Below are positions 18,547 through 27,082 of a DNA stretch of 64,000 nt, one piece after another. A model generated the notes under the pieces. It was not told where the DNA came from. It saw only the letters and a list, made by a program, of their open reading frames with translations, and did no database searches. Position numbers and translations under genes: made by a program. The first letter of the stretch is position 1. Every line of letters begins with the position of its first letter. Source of the DNA: Paraburkholderia sp. NMBU_R16 (GTDB lineage Bacteria; Pseudomonadota; Gammaproteobacteria; Burkholderiales; Burkholderiaceae); the NCBI RefSeq assembly GCF_013282575.1, contig NZ_JAAAYE010000022.1, positions 1-64,000 of the forward strand. Direction: 5' to 3'.

Positions 18547-19437
18547 TCAGAGCGCCGAGCGCTGGGTTCCGCGCTGCTCCGGTATGGGCATGGGCCGCGG
18601 CCCGGATCCCGGCGCTGCTTCGGCATCGCTTGCGCCGCCGTTCGGGGCCGTCGCGCGCGGATCGTCCTCGAAGGCAGCGGGGTGACGATCGAGCGAGCCG
18701 CAGGCACTGATCGCAACGGCCGCATCGGTTCCGTCCGCGGCGTCGCCCAGCACGGCGGCGAAAGCTGCGAGTTGGGCCGCGTCGGGCAACGGTGCTTTCA
18801 GCGCGGCAACCATCAGCGACGCGAGGCGCGCAATCAATTGCAGATCGCTCATCGTCTGCCCTTGGGAGAACTCGGCGATGAGATTGTCGGTATCGCCGCC
18901 CGCGAGCACGCCCGACAGCGCGCCGATCGCAAAATGCAGTCGCCAGCCAAGCTCCTCGCGAGGCAAATGAGGCAGTGCGCGTTGGAAGGCGTCGAAGAAG
19001 CGCTCGGCGACCGACGCGTAATGGCCGCTGAGGAAGTTGTGAATGAATGTGGAGGGGTCCGTATAGGCGCGGCCCAGCAGCTTCAGGAACGCGCGCCCGC
19101 CGGCTTGTGGATCGCGCGACAGGCGCAGCGCGGGGATGAACATCGCGCCGAGGACGTGTTCGCACGTGAGCCGGTCGCCGAGCGCTGCGTCGAAGCGCTC
19201 GAGCATCTTCAATCGTTCTTCGTTGAGGCGATCGAGGCGACGCGACAGCATCGCGTGAATCAACGCTTCCTTGCTGCCGAAATGATAGTTGACCGCGGCC
19301 AGATTGACGTCCGCGCGCGACGTGATCTGCCGCAGCGACATGGCCTCGAAACCGTATTCGATGAAGATGTCTTCGGCCGCGTCGAGAATGCGTGCCTTCG
19401 TGTCGCCGGTTATCCGGTTCGATGTGCGAACTGCCAT
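18547..19437 (-). CDS. TetR-family regulator, PsrA-like
   Basis: This 296-residue repressor has an N-terminal TetR helix-turn-helix at about 13-60 (ARILDAAEDIFIEYGFEAMS, then AVNYHFGSKEALI). Its ligand domain (about 85-215) resembles PsrA, the fatty-acid-responsive regulator of Pseudomonas. The C-terminal 60 residues are Ala/Pro-rich and unusually long for the family. It lies 239 bp downstream of the MFS gene on the same strand and has its own upstream region with two symmetrical sites. A role in fatty acid or acyl-CoA metabolism is inference from similarity only. Confidence 0.82.
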   Translation of the reverse strand: MAVRTSNRITGDTKARILDAAEDIFIEYGFEAMSLRQITSRADVNLAAVNYHFGSKEALIHAMLSRRLDRLNEERLKMLERFDAALGDRLTCEHVLGAMFIPALRLSRDPQAGGRAFLKLLGRAYTDPSTFIHNFLSGHYASVAERFFDAFQRALPHLPREELGWRLHFAIGALSGVLAGGDTDNLIAEFSQGQTMSDLQLIARLASLMVAALKAPLPDAAQLAAFAAVLGDAADGTDAAVAISACGSLDRHPAAFEDDPRATAPNGGASDAEAAPGSGPRPMPIPEQRGTQRSAL

Positions 19438-19477
19438 GTGCGCCTCCCATGCCGGTTAGCCGGCCGCGAACAAGCGA

Positions 19478-19533
19478 TTCAAGTTCTTGATTGAAACTCG
19501 TTGTTTCGGGAACGATAAAAACGTATCGATACG
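19478..19533. promoter_or_regulatory. Candidate operators of the TetR gene
   Basis: Upstream of the TetR start (19437) lie GAAAC-TCGTT-GTTTC at 19493-19507, a perfect 5-bp inverted repeat close to the PsrA-type site (GAAAC-N4-GTTTC), and the 12-bp perfect palindrome CGTATCGATACG at 19522-19533. TTCAA (19478-19482) and TTGAA (19491-19495) add a third symmetry. The position 40-95 bp before the gene fits autoregulation. Confidence 0.5.
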
Positions 19534-19676
19534 GCGGCAAGCGTTGTTTGTGGGTGGAGTCCTCTAGAGTCCGCCAACCGGCGACGAAATGACGGGCCGA
19601 AGGCGACGCAATGTGGCGCTACTTCGGTCCGTCAAGCTCTGACGGCGGTCAGGCATCGGGTATCACGGGCGTCCCG

Positions 19677-20903
19677 TCATGCGGATTCGCCGACGTGTTG
19701 CGCCGAGCGCAGCATGTCCACGCCACGTTGCTCGCGCCCGAACAGAATCAGCACCGCGATGACGATTGCCGCTATTGCGGCAACGGCGGCCAGCGCGAGC
19801 GAGTAGTTGTTGTTCTGGCTGGCGGCGAGCGATGCCTGCATCGTGGCGTTGACGGAAGCGATCAAATTGCCGAGTTGATAGACGAAGCCAGGGAACGTGG
19901 CGCGAATTTCATCGGGCGAGATCTCGTTGAGGTAGGCCGGAACCACGCCCCACGCGCCTTGTACCGAGATTTGCATGAGAAACGCGCCGATCGCGAGTGC
20001 GACGGCGCTAGCCGAGAACGCCCACAGCGGAAGCACGGGCAAAGCGATCAATGCCGCGATGCAGATCGCGCGGCGACGACCGATCTTTTCCGACATCGAG
20101 CCGAAGAACAGTCCCCCGACGATCGCGCCGATATTGAGGACGATCAGGATGCGCGAGACGGTTGCCGGATCGAAGCTGTGCTGTACGCGCAAAAACGTCG
20201 GATAGAGGTCCTGTGTGCCGTGGGAGAAGAAGTTGAATGCCGTCATCAGCACGATCGCATAGATCGAGAGCGCCCAGTTTTTCTTGAGCGTATCGATCAG
20301 GCCCGGGCGTTGATGCGTCTCCATGGCGCGCCATGCGGGCGATTCCGGAACGTTCTTGCGAATGTAGAGCACCAGCAGCGCAGGGATGATGCCGACGAAG
20401 AACATGCTGCGCCAGCCCCAATGCAGCACGTCGAACAGCAGCCAGAACACCACCGAAGCAAGCAGGTATCCGCTCGGGTACCCGGCTTGCAGCAGCCCGG
20501 AGACGAAACCGCGGGCGTTGGCGGGAATGGTTTCCATCGTGAGCGCGGAACCGACGCCCCATTCCCCGCCCATCGCTATCCCGAACAGCGAGCGCATGAC
20601 GAGCAGTGTGGCGAGATTCGGCGAGAAGCCAGAGAGCAGTTCGAGGACCGAGTAGCAGGCGATGTTGATCATCAGGGTCGGCCGGCGGCCGAACTTGTCG
20701 GCGAGCCGACCGAAGATCAGTGCACCGAGCGGCCGCATTGCCAGCGTGAGGGTGATCGCAACTGCGACGGCCGGGATTTTCGTGTTGAACTCTGCAGCGA
20801 TATCCTTGAGGACGAAAACCATCAGGAAGAAATCGAATGCGTCGAGGGTCCAGCCTAGATAGGCTGCGATCGTGACGTTTTTCTGCTCACGCGTCCAAGC
20901 CAT
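19677..20903 (-). CDS. MFS carboxylate transporter (sialate/lactate:H+ symporter type)
   Basis: This 408-residue, 12-helix major facilitator protein belongs to the SHS/NanT-like metabolite:proton symporters. MFS signatures are GRLADKFGRRPTL between helices 2 and 3 and GSMSEKIGRRRA in the second half. The N-terminus AAYLGWTLDAFDFFLMV is typical of lactate/sialate carriers. It probably imports a small organic acid. The start at 20903 leaves a 275-bp upstream gap shared with the divergent GNAT gene. Confidence 0.85.
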   Translation of the reverse strand: MAWTREQKNVTIAAYLGWTLDAFDFFLMVFVLKDIAAEFNTKIPAVAVAITLTLAMRPLGALIFGRLADKFGRRPTLMINIACYSVLELLSGFSPNLATLLVMRSLFGIAMGGEWGVGSALTMETIPANARGFVSGLLQAGYPSGYLLASVVFWLLFDVLHWGWRSMFFVGIIPALLVLYIRKNVPESPAWRAMETHQRPGLIDTLKKNWALSIYAIVLMTAFNFFSHGTQDLYPTFLRVQHSFDPATVSRILIVLNIGAIVGGLFFGSMSEKIGRRRAICIAALIALPVLPLWAFSASAVALAIGAFLMQISVQGAWGVVPAYLNEISPDEIRATFPGFVYQLGNLIASVNATMQASLAASQNNNYSLALAAVAAIAAIVIAVLILFGREQRGVDMLRSAQHVGESA

Positions 20904-21178
20904 TTTTGCGTTCTCCTTTTTGTCTTCGGATCGTCAGCCGCGCCGCGGATCGCGCTGGCGGGGCCGTCCCGTGGGGTTGGCCTAACGAGTGTACGCGCAC
21001 TTTAAGCGGTTGCATGATTGGGTTGGCCGTTTATCGGTATTAATCCCTATGTGGCTGTCTAAAATATTACGATCCGATTTTAAATGTCGGCTTTTAGAAA
21101 GACTTGTTCCCGCAACGGTTATGCGATTCATTGCTCGTCCAGCCGAATTCGAGACAGAAAACCCATTATCCTTTCGCC

Positions 21179-21721
21179 ATGTCCGTTTCGACTCCCGAAC
21201 TGCCTGCCCTGGATACCCCTCGGTTGCTGATCCGTCAGCGCACGCTCGCCGACCTCGAGGCGTGCCTCGCCATGGATCGCGATCCCGAGGTCACGCGTCA
21301 TATCGCCGGGCCTTGGCGGGACCCGGTCGCGCATCGACAGTTCGTGGCATTCCGCATGACGAGGGCGTATCCCCCTGGGCTCGGCTATTGGTCGATACGC
21401 GAGCGCAGCGCGCCCGAGCGGTTCATCGGCTGGGTGTTGCTGATTCCCGACCATGGAGCGGGGCCCGAGGTCGAGATCGGTTGGCGTCTCGTGCGCGATG
21501 CGTGGGGTAGGGGAATCGCCACCGAGGCCGCCCACGCACTCGTGCATCATGCTTTCGCAACGCTACGGTTGCCGCGCGTCATCGCGGAGATCGCGTCCGC
21601 GAATACGGCGTCGCTGCGTGTCGCTCGAAAGCTTGGGATGCAACGAGTCGGATACAACGCGAGCGAAGCGCTGAGCTATCAACGGTTTCGCCTCGAACGA
21701 GAAGATCTGCGTTCGCGATGA
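21179..21721 (+). CDS. GNAT N-acetyltransferase
   Basis: This 180-residue acetyltransferase of the RimJ/RimL type has LDTPRLLIRQRTLADL at the N-terminus, the acetyl-CoA loop WRLVRDAWGRGIATEAAHAL and a C-terminal ASLRVARKLGMQRVG. AT-rich DNA just upstream (21040-21110) is a likely promoter. Substrate unknown. It is followed by the convergent MFS exporter. Confidence 0.83.
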   Translation: MSVSTPELPALDTPRLLIRQRTLADLEACLAMDRDPEVTRHIAGPWRDPVAHRQFVAFRMTRAYPPGLGYWSIRERSAPERFIGWVLLIPDHGAGPEVEIGWRLVRDAWGRGIATEAAHALVHHAFATLRLPRVIAEIASANTASLRVARKLGMQRVGYNASEALSYQRFRLEREDLRSR

Positions 21722-21773
21722 ATGCGTTTTACGGTGTCCAGTACGGCCGCGCGCTCTGGGACCCGATTCTCGG

Positions 21774-23183
21774 TTATTGAGTGCCGCGCTCGGCGCCGAA
21801 CGCATGCGCCAGCATAGCGGCCGCGGCATACGCCGTGCCGCCCACCGCGCTGACGACGCACAACGAAACGCTCAGATGCGCGGCAAGCATCGTGACCGCG
21901 CCGGCCAACGCGACGCCGATGAGGCTACCCGCCTGGCGCAACGCGTTCAGCAGCCCCGAGGCCACGCCGGCGAGTTCTGCGGGTACCTGCTCGAGCACGG
22001 TGGCGATCATCGGCGGTACCGATAAAGCGGTGCCCGCTCCGAAAACGGCCATCGAGGCATAGATGAATGGGCGCGGTGCCGCCCATGAGAACAGCGCGGC
22101 CGTGAGGGGCGCCGAGACCGCAGCCGCGGCCAGGCCGATCGTCATCAAGCGAGCGGCGCCGAGGCGTGCGTGGAGCTTGCCCGAGAGCAGGTTGCCGAAC
22201 GACAGGCTTGCCGCCATGGGCAAGAGGGCGAATCCGGTCGCCTTCGCATTCATACCGAGCGCACCGTGCAGGTAAAGGCTCAGATTGAACAGCAGTCCGA
22301 AATAGCCCACGTAGACAAGCGTTCCCGCCGCATTCATCGCCAGGAAGATCCGGTTTCGAAACCACGCCAGCGGTACCATCGGCTCGCTCGAGCGGCGCTC
22401 GAAGAAAACCAGTGCTGCGACGCAGGCGGCAAACACTAGCGAAGCCGCTACGACTTCGGCCGAGCGCGGACCGCGAGTCGGCAATTCGATTGCGGCGAAA
22501 CACAGTGCGCCGAGCGCTGCCGCACTCGACAGCTGTCCGCCCCAATCGAAGCGGCGCACGGACGTGGTGCGCGCTGCCTGTCGGACTGAAACCAGCGCGC
22601 CCGCGAAAGCAACCGTGCCCGTCGGCAGGTTGACGAGGAATGCGCTGCGCCATCCGAAGCTATCGACGAGCAATCCTCCCACGACAGGGCCGATCGCGGC
22701 CGCGGCCGACGCGACGAGCGCCCACGTGGCGATGGCCCGGGCCCGCTCCTGCGCATCGTCGAACGTGGCGCGCACGATGGCAAGCGAGGCGGGCAGAAAC
22801 AGAGCGGCGCCGGCGCCTTGCGCGAAGCGGGCCGCGACGAGCGCGCCGACGGATTGGGCGAGACCGCACGCGGCGGACGCCGCGACGAATGCGGCAAGCC
22901 CGGCGAGGTACACCGTTTTGGCGCCGAAACGATCGCTGGCGACGCCGCCGGCGAGAATCAGCGCGGCAAAAGTCAGCGTGTAAGCATCGACGATCCATGC
23001 GAGGCCGCTCACCGCCGCGCCGAGCGACGCACGCAACGCGGGCAGCGCGACGTTGACGATCGTGGTATCGAGCACCGCCATGAACATGCCGCCGGCGACC
23101 AGACCCAGCGTGACGCGCCTGCGCCATGCGTCGCGGCGCTGCAGCTTGCATTCGTCCGTGCGTGCGAGAACGGTATCGGACAT
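21774..23183 (-). CDS. MFS drug exporter, EmrB/QacA (DHA2, 14-helix) family
   Basis: This 469-residue efflux pump has about 14 membrane helices. The first helix carries FMAVLDTTIVNVALP, the signature of DHA2 exporters, and motif A is GGVASDRFGAKTVYL. It is transcribed divergently from the LysR regulator at 23314; the two share a 130-bp region with a 16-bp palindrome. That arrangement suggests LysR control of drug or metabolite export. Confidence 0.87.
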   Translation of the reverse strand: MSDTVLARTDECKLQRRDAWRRRVTLGLVAGGMFMAVLDTTIVNVALPALRASLGAAVSGLAWIVDAYTLTFAALILAGGVASDRFGAKTVYLAGLAAFVAASAACGLAQSVGALVAARFAQGAGAALFLPASLAIVRATFDDAQERARAIATWALVASAAAAIGPVVGGLLVDSFGWRSAFLVNLPTGTVAFAGALVSVRQAARTTSVRRFDWGGQLSSAAALGALCFAAIELPTRGPRSAEVVAASLVFAACVAALVFFERRSSEPMVPLAWFRNRIFLAMNAAGTLVYVGYFGLLFNLSLYLHGALGMNAKATGFALLPMAASLSFGNLLSGKLHARLGAARLMTIGLAAAAVSAPLTAALFSWAAPRPFIYASMAVFGAGTALSVPPMIATVLEQVPAELAGVASGLLNALRQAGSLIGVALAGAVTMLAAHLSVSLCVVSAVGGTAYAAAAMLAHAFGAERGTQ

Positions 23184-23260
23184 TCGTTCCTCCGTTGGCT
23201 GAATGCCTCCAGTCTACGAACGCACCCCGATGCAATAAAGCAGTAATATCGCATTTCTAT

Positions 23261-23276
23261 GATGCAAATTTGCATC
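23261..23276. promoter_or_regulatory. 16-bp palindrome, probable LysR box
   Basis: GATGCAAATTTGCATC is a perfect 16-bp palindrome midway between the divergent MFS and LysR starts, 37 bp before the LysR ATG. It fits a LysR-type recognition site serving both genes. Confidence 0.65.
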
Positions 23277-23313
23277 GCCGGCGCGAATCCAGCCTCGGAG
23301 GGCCTTCGCAGCG

Positions 23314-24183
23314 ATGATTCATTGGGACAATGCGCGTTTCTTTTTGGCGGTAGCGCGAGCCGGCACACTGCGCGGCGCGGCAGCCCGCCTCTCCGTCGAT
23401 CAGGCCACTGTCGGGCGGCGCATCGCGGCGCTCGAAACGGCGCTGTCCGCGCGGCTTTTCCTGCGCACGCCCTCGCTGTACGTGTTGACTTCGGCGGGCG
23501 AAGCGCTGGTCGCACCGGCGGAGGCGATGGAGCAGGCGGCCCTGGCGATGGAGCGGCGTGTGGCGGGGATGGACGAAGCGCTGAGCGGCACGATTCGCGT
23601 GGCGACGACGGACTCGCTCGGCAAAAAGTTCGTCGTGCCCGCCATCGCGAAGCTGCGTCGTGCGCATCCGGGTATCGACATCGTCTGCGTGACATCGGTG
23701 GATATCGCCAATCTGACGCGGCGCGAGGCCGATCTCGCGATCCGGACGGTTCGGCCTGATTCGCCGGAGCTCGTCGTCAGGCGGCTGGCCCAGTTGGAAA
23801 TGGGTATTTACGCTTCGCGCGCCTATGTTGCCGCGCGCGGCACACCGCGTGAAGGCGAGGCATTCGAAGGGCACGACCTCGTCATGTATCAGCAGCCGGT
23901 GGTCCCGTCGATGTGGGACGCCCTCTGCGGCGAGCCTACCAACCGCGGGCGGGTGGCGTTTCAGACTTCATCGACGATGATGCTGTTCGAGGCGGCAATC
24001 GCCGGGCTCGGTCTTGCCGGGCTGCCATGCTTTCGCGCCGACGACGAGCCGGAACTCGTGCGTGTGATGCCGCATCGCCGCGAGCACTTCGAGGTGTGGC
24101 TCGTCGCCCATCTGGACTTGTATAAGACGGCCCGCATGCAAGCACTCATCGAGGTTGTCGCCGATGCATTCGCAGCTTCGTGA
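23314..24183 (+). CDS. LysR-family transcriptional regulator
   Basis: This 289-residue regulator has a winged helix-turn-helix at residues 2-60 (DNARFFLAVARAGTLRGAAA, then QATVGRRIAALE) and a substrate-binding domain from about 88 to 285. It diverges from the EmrB/QacA exporter and probably controls it and itself through the palindrome between them. The effector is unknown. Confidence 0.88.
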   Translation: MIHWDNARFFLAVARAGTLRGAAARLSVDQATVGRRIAALETALSARLFLRTPSLYVLTSAGEALVAPAEAMEQAALAMERRVAGMDEALSGTIRVATTDSLGKKFVVPAIAKLRRAHPGIDIVCVTSVDIANLTRREADLAIRTVRPDSPELVVRRLAQLEMGIYASRAYVAARGTPREGEAFEGHDLVMYQQPVVPSMWDALCGEPTNRGRVAFQTSSTMMLFEAAIAGLGLAGLPCFRADDEPELVRVMPHRREHFEVWLVAHLDLYKTARMQALIEVVADAFAAS

Positions 24184-24190
24184 AGTCCGT

Positions 24191-24207
24191 GTCGAAAATT
24201 TTTCGAC
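24191..24207. repeat. Near-continuous inverted repeat after the LysR gene
   Basis: GTCGAAAA and TTTTCGAC are separated by a single T, 8 bp after the LysR stop and 5 bp before the ECF-type -35 element. It could be a weak terminator for LysR or an operator next to the bufferin promoter. Confidence 0.4.
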
Positions 24208-24211
24208 CGCT

Positions 24212-24237
24212 GTAACCGCTTGCGCACATAGGGCGAA
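24212..24237 (+). promoter_or_regulatory. ECF-sigma-type promoter of the DUF2282 gene
   Basis: GTAACC at 24212-24217, a spacer of exactly 16 nt and CGAA at 24234-24237 fit the gTAACC-N16-CGAA promoter I recall for the Caulobacter ECF factor SigF, whose regulon includes DUF2282 genes. The -10 element is 112 bp before the start codon. No ECF sigma gene is in the window. Confidence 0.6.
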
Positions 24238-24348
24238 TTACCTGGCAGATCGCGCAGTGCACCCGCGCCGTGCTCGGATAGTCGGGCAAGGCCGCATGAT
24301 GCGGTGCACGCGATCGCTAACCACTTGATGGCATCTAGGAGCGAATTG

Positions 24349-24621
24349 ATGAATACGAACAAGCTTTCCGCAGCAGCCCTGGTTCTCGCATCGCTGGCAA
24401 CCGGCGCATTCGCGCAGAACGCTGCCGCTCAGAACGTGGAAAAATGCTATGGCGTGGCGCTTGCCGGCCATAACGATTGCAAGGCGGGCGCGGGGACCAC
24501 TTGCGCCGGCACGCAAAAGATGGACTATGACGGCGAGCACTACAAGAACGTGCCGACGGGTACCTGCACGACGATGAAGACGCCGCACGGGATGGGCTCG
24601 CTCGCGCCGACCAAGTCGTAA
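24349..24621 (+). CDS. Bufferin-like DUF2282 exported peptide
   Basis: This 90-residue exported protein has a signal peptide of about 22 residues (ATGAFAQ) and a short Cys-rich core. Cysteines are Cys33 (EKCYGVA), Cys44 (NDCKAG), Cys52 (TTCAGT) and Cys73 (GTCTT). This is the DUF2282 pattern, now linked to bufferins: metal-binding peptides whose cysteines are modified by a DUF692/DUF2063 enzyme pair. Neither enzyme gene is next to it, so this copy is an orphan. AGGAG at 24337-24341 supports the start. Confidence 0.8.
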   Translation: MNTNKLSAAALVLASLATGAFAQNAAAQNVEKCYGVALAGHNDCKAGAGTTCAGTQKMDYDGEHYKNVPTGTCTTMKTPHGMGSLAPTKS

Positions 24622-24697
24622 CGGGCGAGAGACTCACCGGTGCCGGCAAGAGTCTCGCCGCTCGGCTGAGACAGCCTCTTGCCTGGAGCATCCAACC

Positions 24698-24723
24698 GCG
24701 TTTGCGCCGATCGGCGCAAACGC
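24698..24723. terminator. 26-bp perfect palindrome between convergent genes
   Basis: GCGTTTGCGCC and GGCGCAAACGC surround a central GATC to make a fully palindromic 26-bp element. It lies between the convergent DUF2282 and DsbA-family genes and is the likely shared terminator, though no T-run follows. A weaker hairpin (GGCGAGAGACTC with GAGTCTCGCC) lies just before it. Confidence 0.55.
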
Positions 24724-24769
24724 ATCGCGTTGCGCTCGCGGCTTTCTCGCGATGGCGGATAAACGCAAA

Positions 24770-25411
24770 CTATGTTTCCGCCAAAACCTCTTTGATCGCT
24801 TGCTCGAATGCTTCTACCGGCTGTCCGCCGCTGACCAGGTAGCGTCGATTGAAAATGATCGACGGAACCGACTGGATGCCGAGTGCCTGGAAATCCCGTT
24901 CTTCGGCTCTGACTTCATCGGCATACCGGCCGCTATCCAGAACATCGCGCGCTTGCTCGGCATCGAGTCCGACCGTTTGCGCCGCTTCGACGAGCACGTC
25001 GCGATTGCTCGGATCCTTGCCGTCGGAATGATAGGCCTGCATGAGCGCGAGTTTCAGCGGCAACTGCTTGCCTTCGATGCCGGCCCAGTGCAAGAGCCGA
25101 TGCGCATCGAATGTGTTGTAGACCCTGTTGCGCGGGCCGAACGTAAAGCCGACGCTCGCGCCGCGCTCGCGGATCACCGCCTGCGTTTCGGCGATCTCTT
25201 CCGGCGTGCGTCCGTATTTCTTGCCCAGATAATCGACGATCGCCTCGCCTTCGGGCCGCATTTGCGGATTGAGCTCGAACGCATGGATGACGATCTGTGC
25301 GTCGACGGCTTGTCCTAGCCGGGAGAGTGCCTGTTGCAGCGAGGATAGGCCGATTGCGCACCAGGGGCATGCGATATCGGAAACGAAGTCGATTCGAAGG
25401 GGCTGCGTCAT
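24770..25411 (-). CDS. DsbA-family oxidoreductase, FrnE type
   Basis: This 213-residue cytoplasmic thioredoxin-fold protein has the active site CPWC at residues 15-18 (SDIACPWC), a helical insertion and the cis-Pro region IQSVPSIIF. It matches the FrnE/2-hydroxychromene-isomerase-like DsbA group, which catalyses disulfide exchange under oxidative stress. There is no signal peptide. Start chosen at 25411 so that the protein begins MTQPLRIDFVSD; the frame extends 45 bp further upstream. Confidence 0.85.
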   Translation of the reverse strand: MTQPLRIDFVSDIACPWCAIGLSSLQQALSRLGQAVDAQIVIHAFELNPQMRPEGEAIVDYLGKKYGRTPEEIAETQAVIRERGASVGFTFGPRNRVYNTFDAHRLLHWAGIEGKQLPLKLALMQAYHSDGKDPSNRDVLVEAAQTVGLDAEQARDVLDSGRYADEVRAEERDFQALGIQSVPSIIFNRRYLVSGGQPVEAFEQAIKEVLAET

Positions 25412-25554
25412 TGCGTCGCCAGTAAGAAGTTGGCCAATCTCAGCCGAGCGCTGCACAGGTTAGCGCAATTCGGGGGCGCGTGCAGGCGGGGGCGAGCGGC
25501 CTGTTCGTTGCGTTCCGTTGATATGGACGACCGCCGGCCGTAACGATGAACCTG

Positions 25555-26787
25555 CTAATGGCGATTGAGACCGGTTCCGGTGTCGCCTAAGGCGGCGGAT
25601 TCCCGATCGATCAATTGCAACGTGATCGCCTCGTCGGCGCGCAGCGCCAATTGTCTTTGCAATTCGAGCGCGGACGAAAACGCGTCGCGAGCCTGCCTGT
25701 GCCGCTCGGTGCGCGACAAGAGCGTACCCATGGCAATGAACGTGGAGATGAGGCGAGGCCGGTCGTGCAGCCGCAAGAAATGCGATTGTGCCGCCTCGAA
25801 CCAGGCCAGCGCCTCGGTCGTACGGCCCGCTGCCGCCAACGTGCTGCCGCGCCCGTATTGCGCCATGGCCACGCCGGTCGTCATGCCGGTTTCGTTGAAG
25901 AGCTTCTCGGCGTCACTCAGCAGCGCGAGCGCGCGCTCGATATTGCCTTGATTCGAATGGACATCCGCGAGATTGAGCAGTGCAGCGGCTTCATCGTCCT
26001 TGCTTTGCACGTCCCCTCGCCGGGCCAATGCAAGCGCACGCTCGTAGGCGGCGATAGCGGCCGGGAAGTCTCCATGCTTTTCGTGAAGCATGCCGAGCCG
26101 AAGCGTCGTTTGCCCGACTCCTTGTATGTCGCCCATCGTTTCCCGAAGGCAGCGGGCTTCCTCGAGCAGCTTCCGGGCTTGGTCGTCGTGCGACTGGTCG
26201 GAATACAGGACGCCGAGGTTATGAAGCGTTGCCGCGAGTCCCTCGATGTCGCCGGTCTCTCTACGATTCTCCAACGATCGCTCATAGCATCGCATCGCTT
26301 TGTCCCACTCGCCCAGTTCCCGGTACGACACGGCGATGTTGTTCAGCGCGGTCCCGATGTCTTCACTCGTGCCGGCCCGTGAGAGAAGGTCCAACGACTG
26401 CTCCAGCAGTTGAACGGCTTGGGCGTGTCGGCCGATATGCTGATAGACCTCGGCCATGCGCGCCAATGCCACGGCTCGCCCGCGAAGGTCGCCTGTGCTC
26501 GTACGCGATTCCAACGCCTCGCGGTAAGCGCGTATCGCATCTTCGTGGTGGCCTAGAAGAAAATAGAGGAGACCCGCGTTTTGTGCGCCATTTCCAGCAC
26601 CCGTCACGTCATTTGCGCGCTGACGGATGGCAACGGCTTGCAACTGACACGCCAGCGCATCGCGGAATTCACGCTTCATGAAGTGCCAATTCGCTCGCGC
26701 CTCGAGTTCGGCTGCTTCGATCCCAAGCGACTCATTCATGGCGATCGAGGAGACCTCGCTATCGGGCGGCAATGATTGTCTGTCCAT
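25555..26787 (-). CDS. Tetratricopeptide-repeat protein
   Basis: This is a 410-residue cytoplasmic protein made almost entirely of TPR units of the TPR_12 (kinesin-light-chain-like) type, about eight repeats from residue 30 to 395. Examples are GAQNAGLLYFLLGHHEDAIR, LNNIAVSYRELGEWDKAM and LHNLGVLYSDQSHDDQ. No catalytic or DNA-binding domain is seen, so it is probably a scaffold or a sensor partner. It is divergent from the GGDEF/EAL gene across a 295-bp gap; a link in signalling is possible but unproven. The exact start is uncertain because no clear ribosome-binding site is seen. Confidence 0.75.
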   Translation of the reverse strand: MDRQSLPPDSEVSSIAMNESLGIEAAELEARANWHFMKREFRDALACQLQAVAIRQRANDVTGAGNGAQNAGLLYFLLGHHEDAIRAYREALESRTSTGDLRGRAVALARMAEVYQHIGRHAQAVQLLEQSLDLLSRAGTSEDIGTALNNIAVSYRELGEWDKAMRCYERSLENRRETGDIEGLAATLHNLGVLYSDQSHDDQARKLLEEARCLRETMGDIQGVGQTTLRLGMLHEKHGDFPAAIAAYERALALARRGDVQSKDDEAAALLNLADVHSNQGNIERALALLSDAEKLFNETGMTTGVAMAQYGRGSTLAAAGRTTEALAWFEAAQSHFLRLHDRPRLISTFIAMGTLLSRTERHRQARDAFSSALELQRQLALRADEAITLQLIDRESAALGDTGTGLNRH

Positions 26788-27082
26788 GGAGGTTTTATCT
26801 GACCGGTCAGGCGACACTTGACGGCAATTTCGGATCGTTGAATGCGGCGACACGGATCATCGGGTTTTGCAAAGCGCGTTGCCTCGAGCGCAACGTTAAG
26901 CGCTCGACGATGGTTTGTTCGTTCGATCGCGAAAGGTTGATCTTCGAAGCGAAGCCGATGATTCGATGCGCTGCGTCGATCTTTTTTCGCCCGTTTCCGC
27001 TTTCTTTGGCAATTCTTACGATTTCACGTAATAATCGCGCGATAGGCTCACGCCGACCCTCCTACCGTCGAATCCGTTGGAT

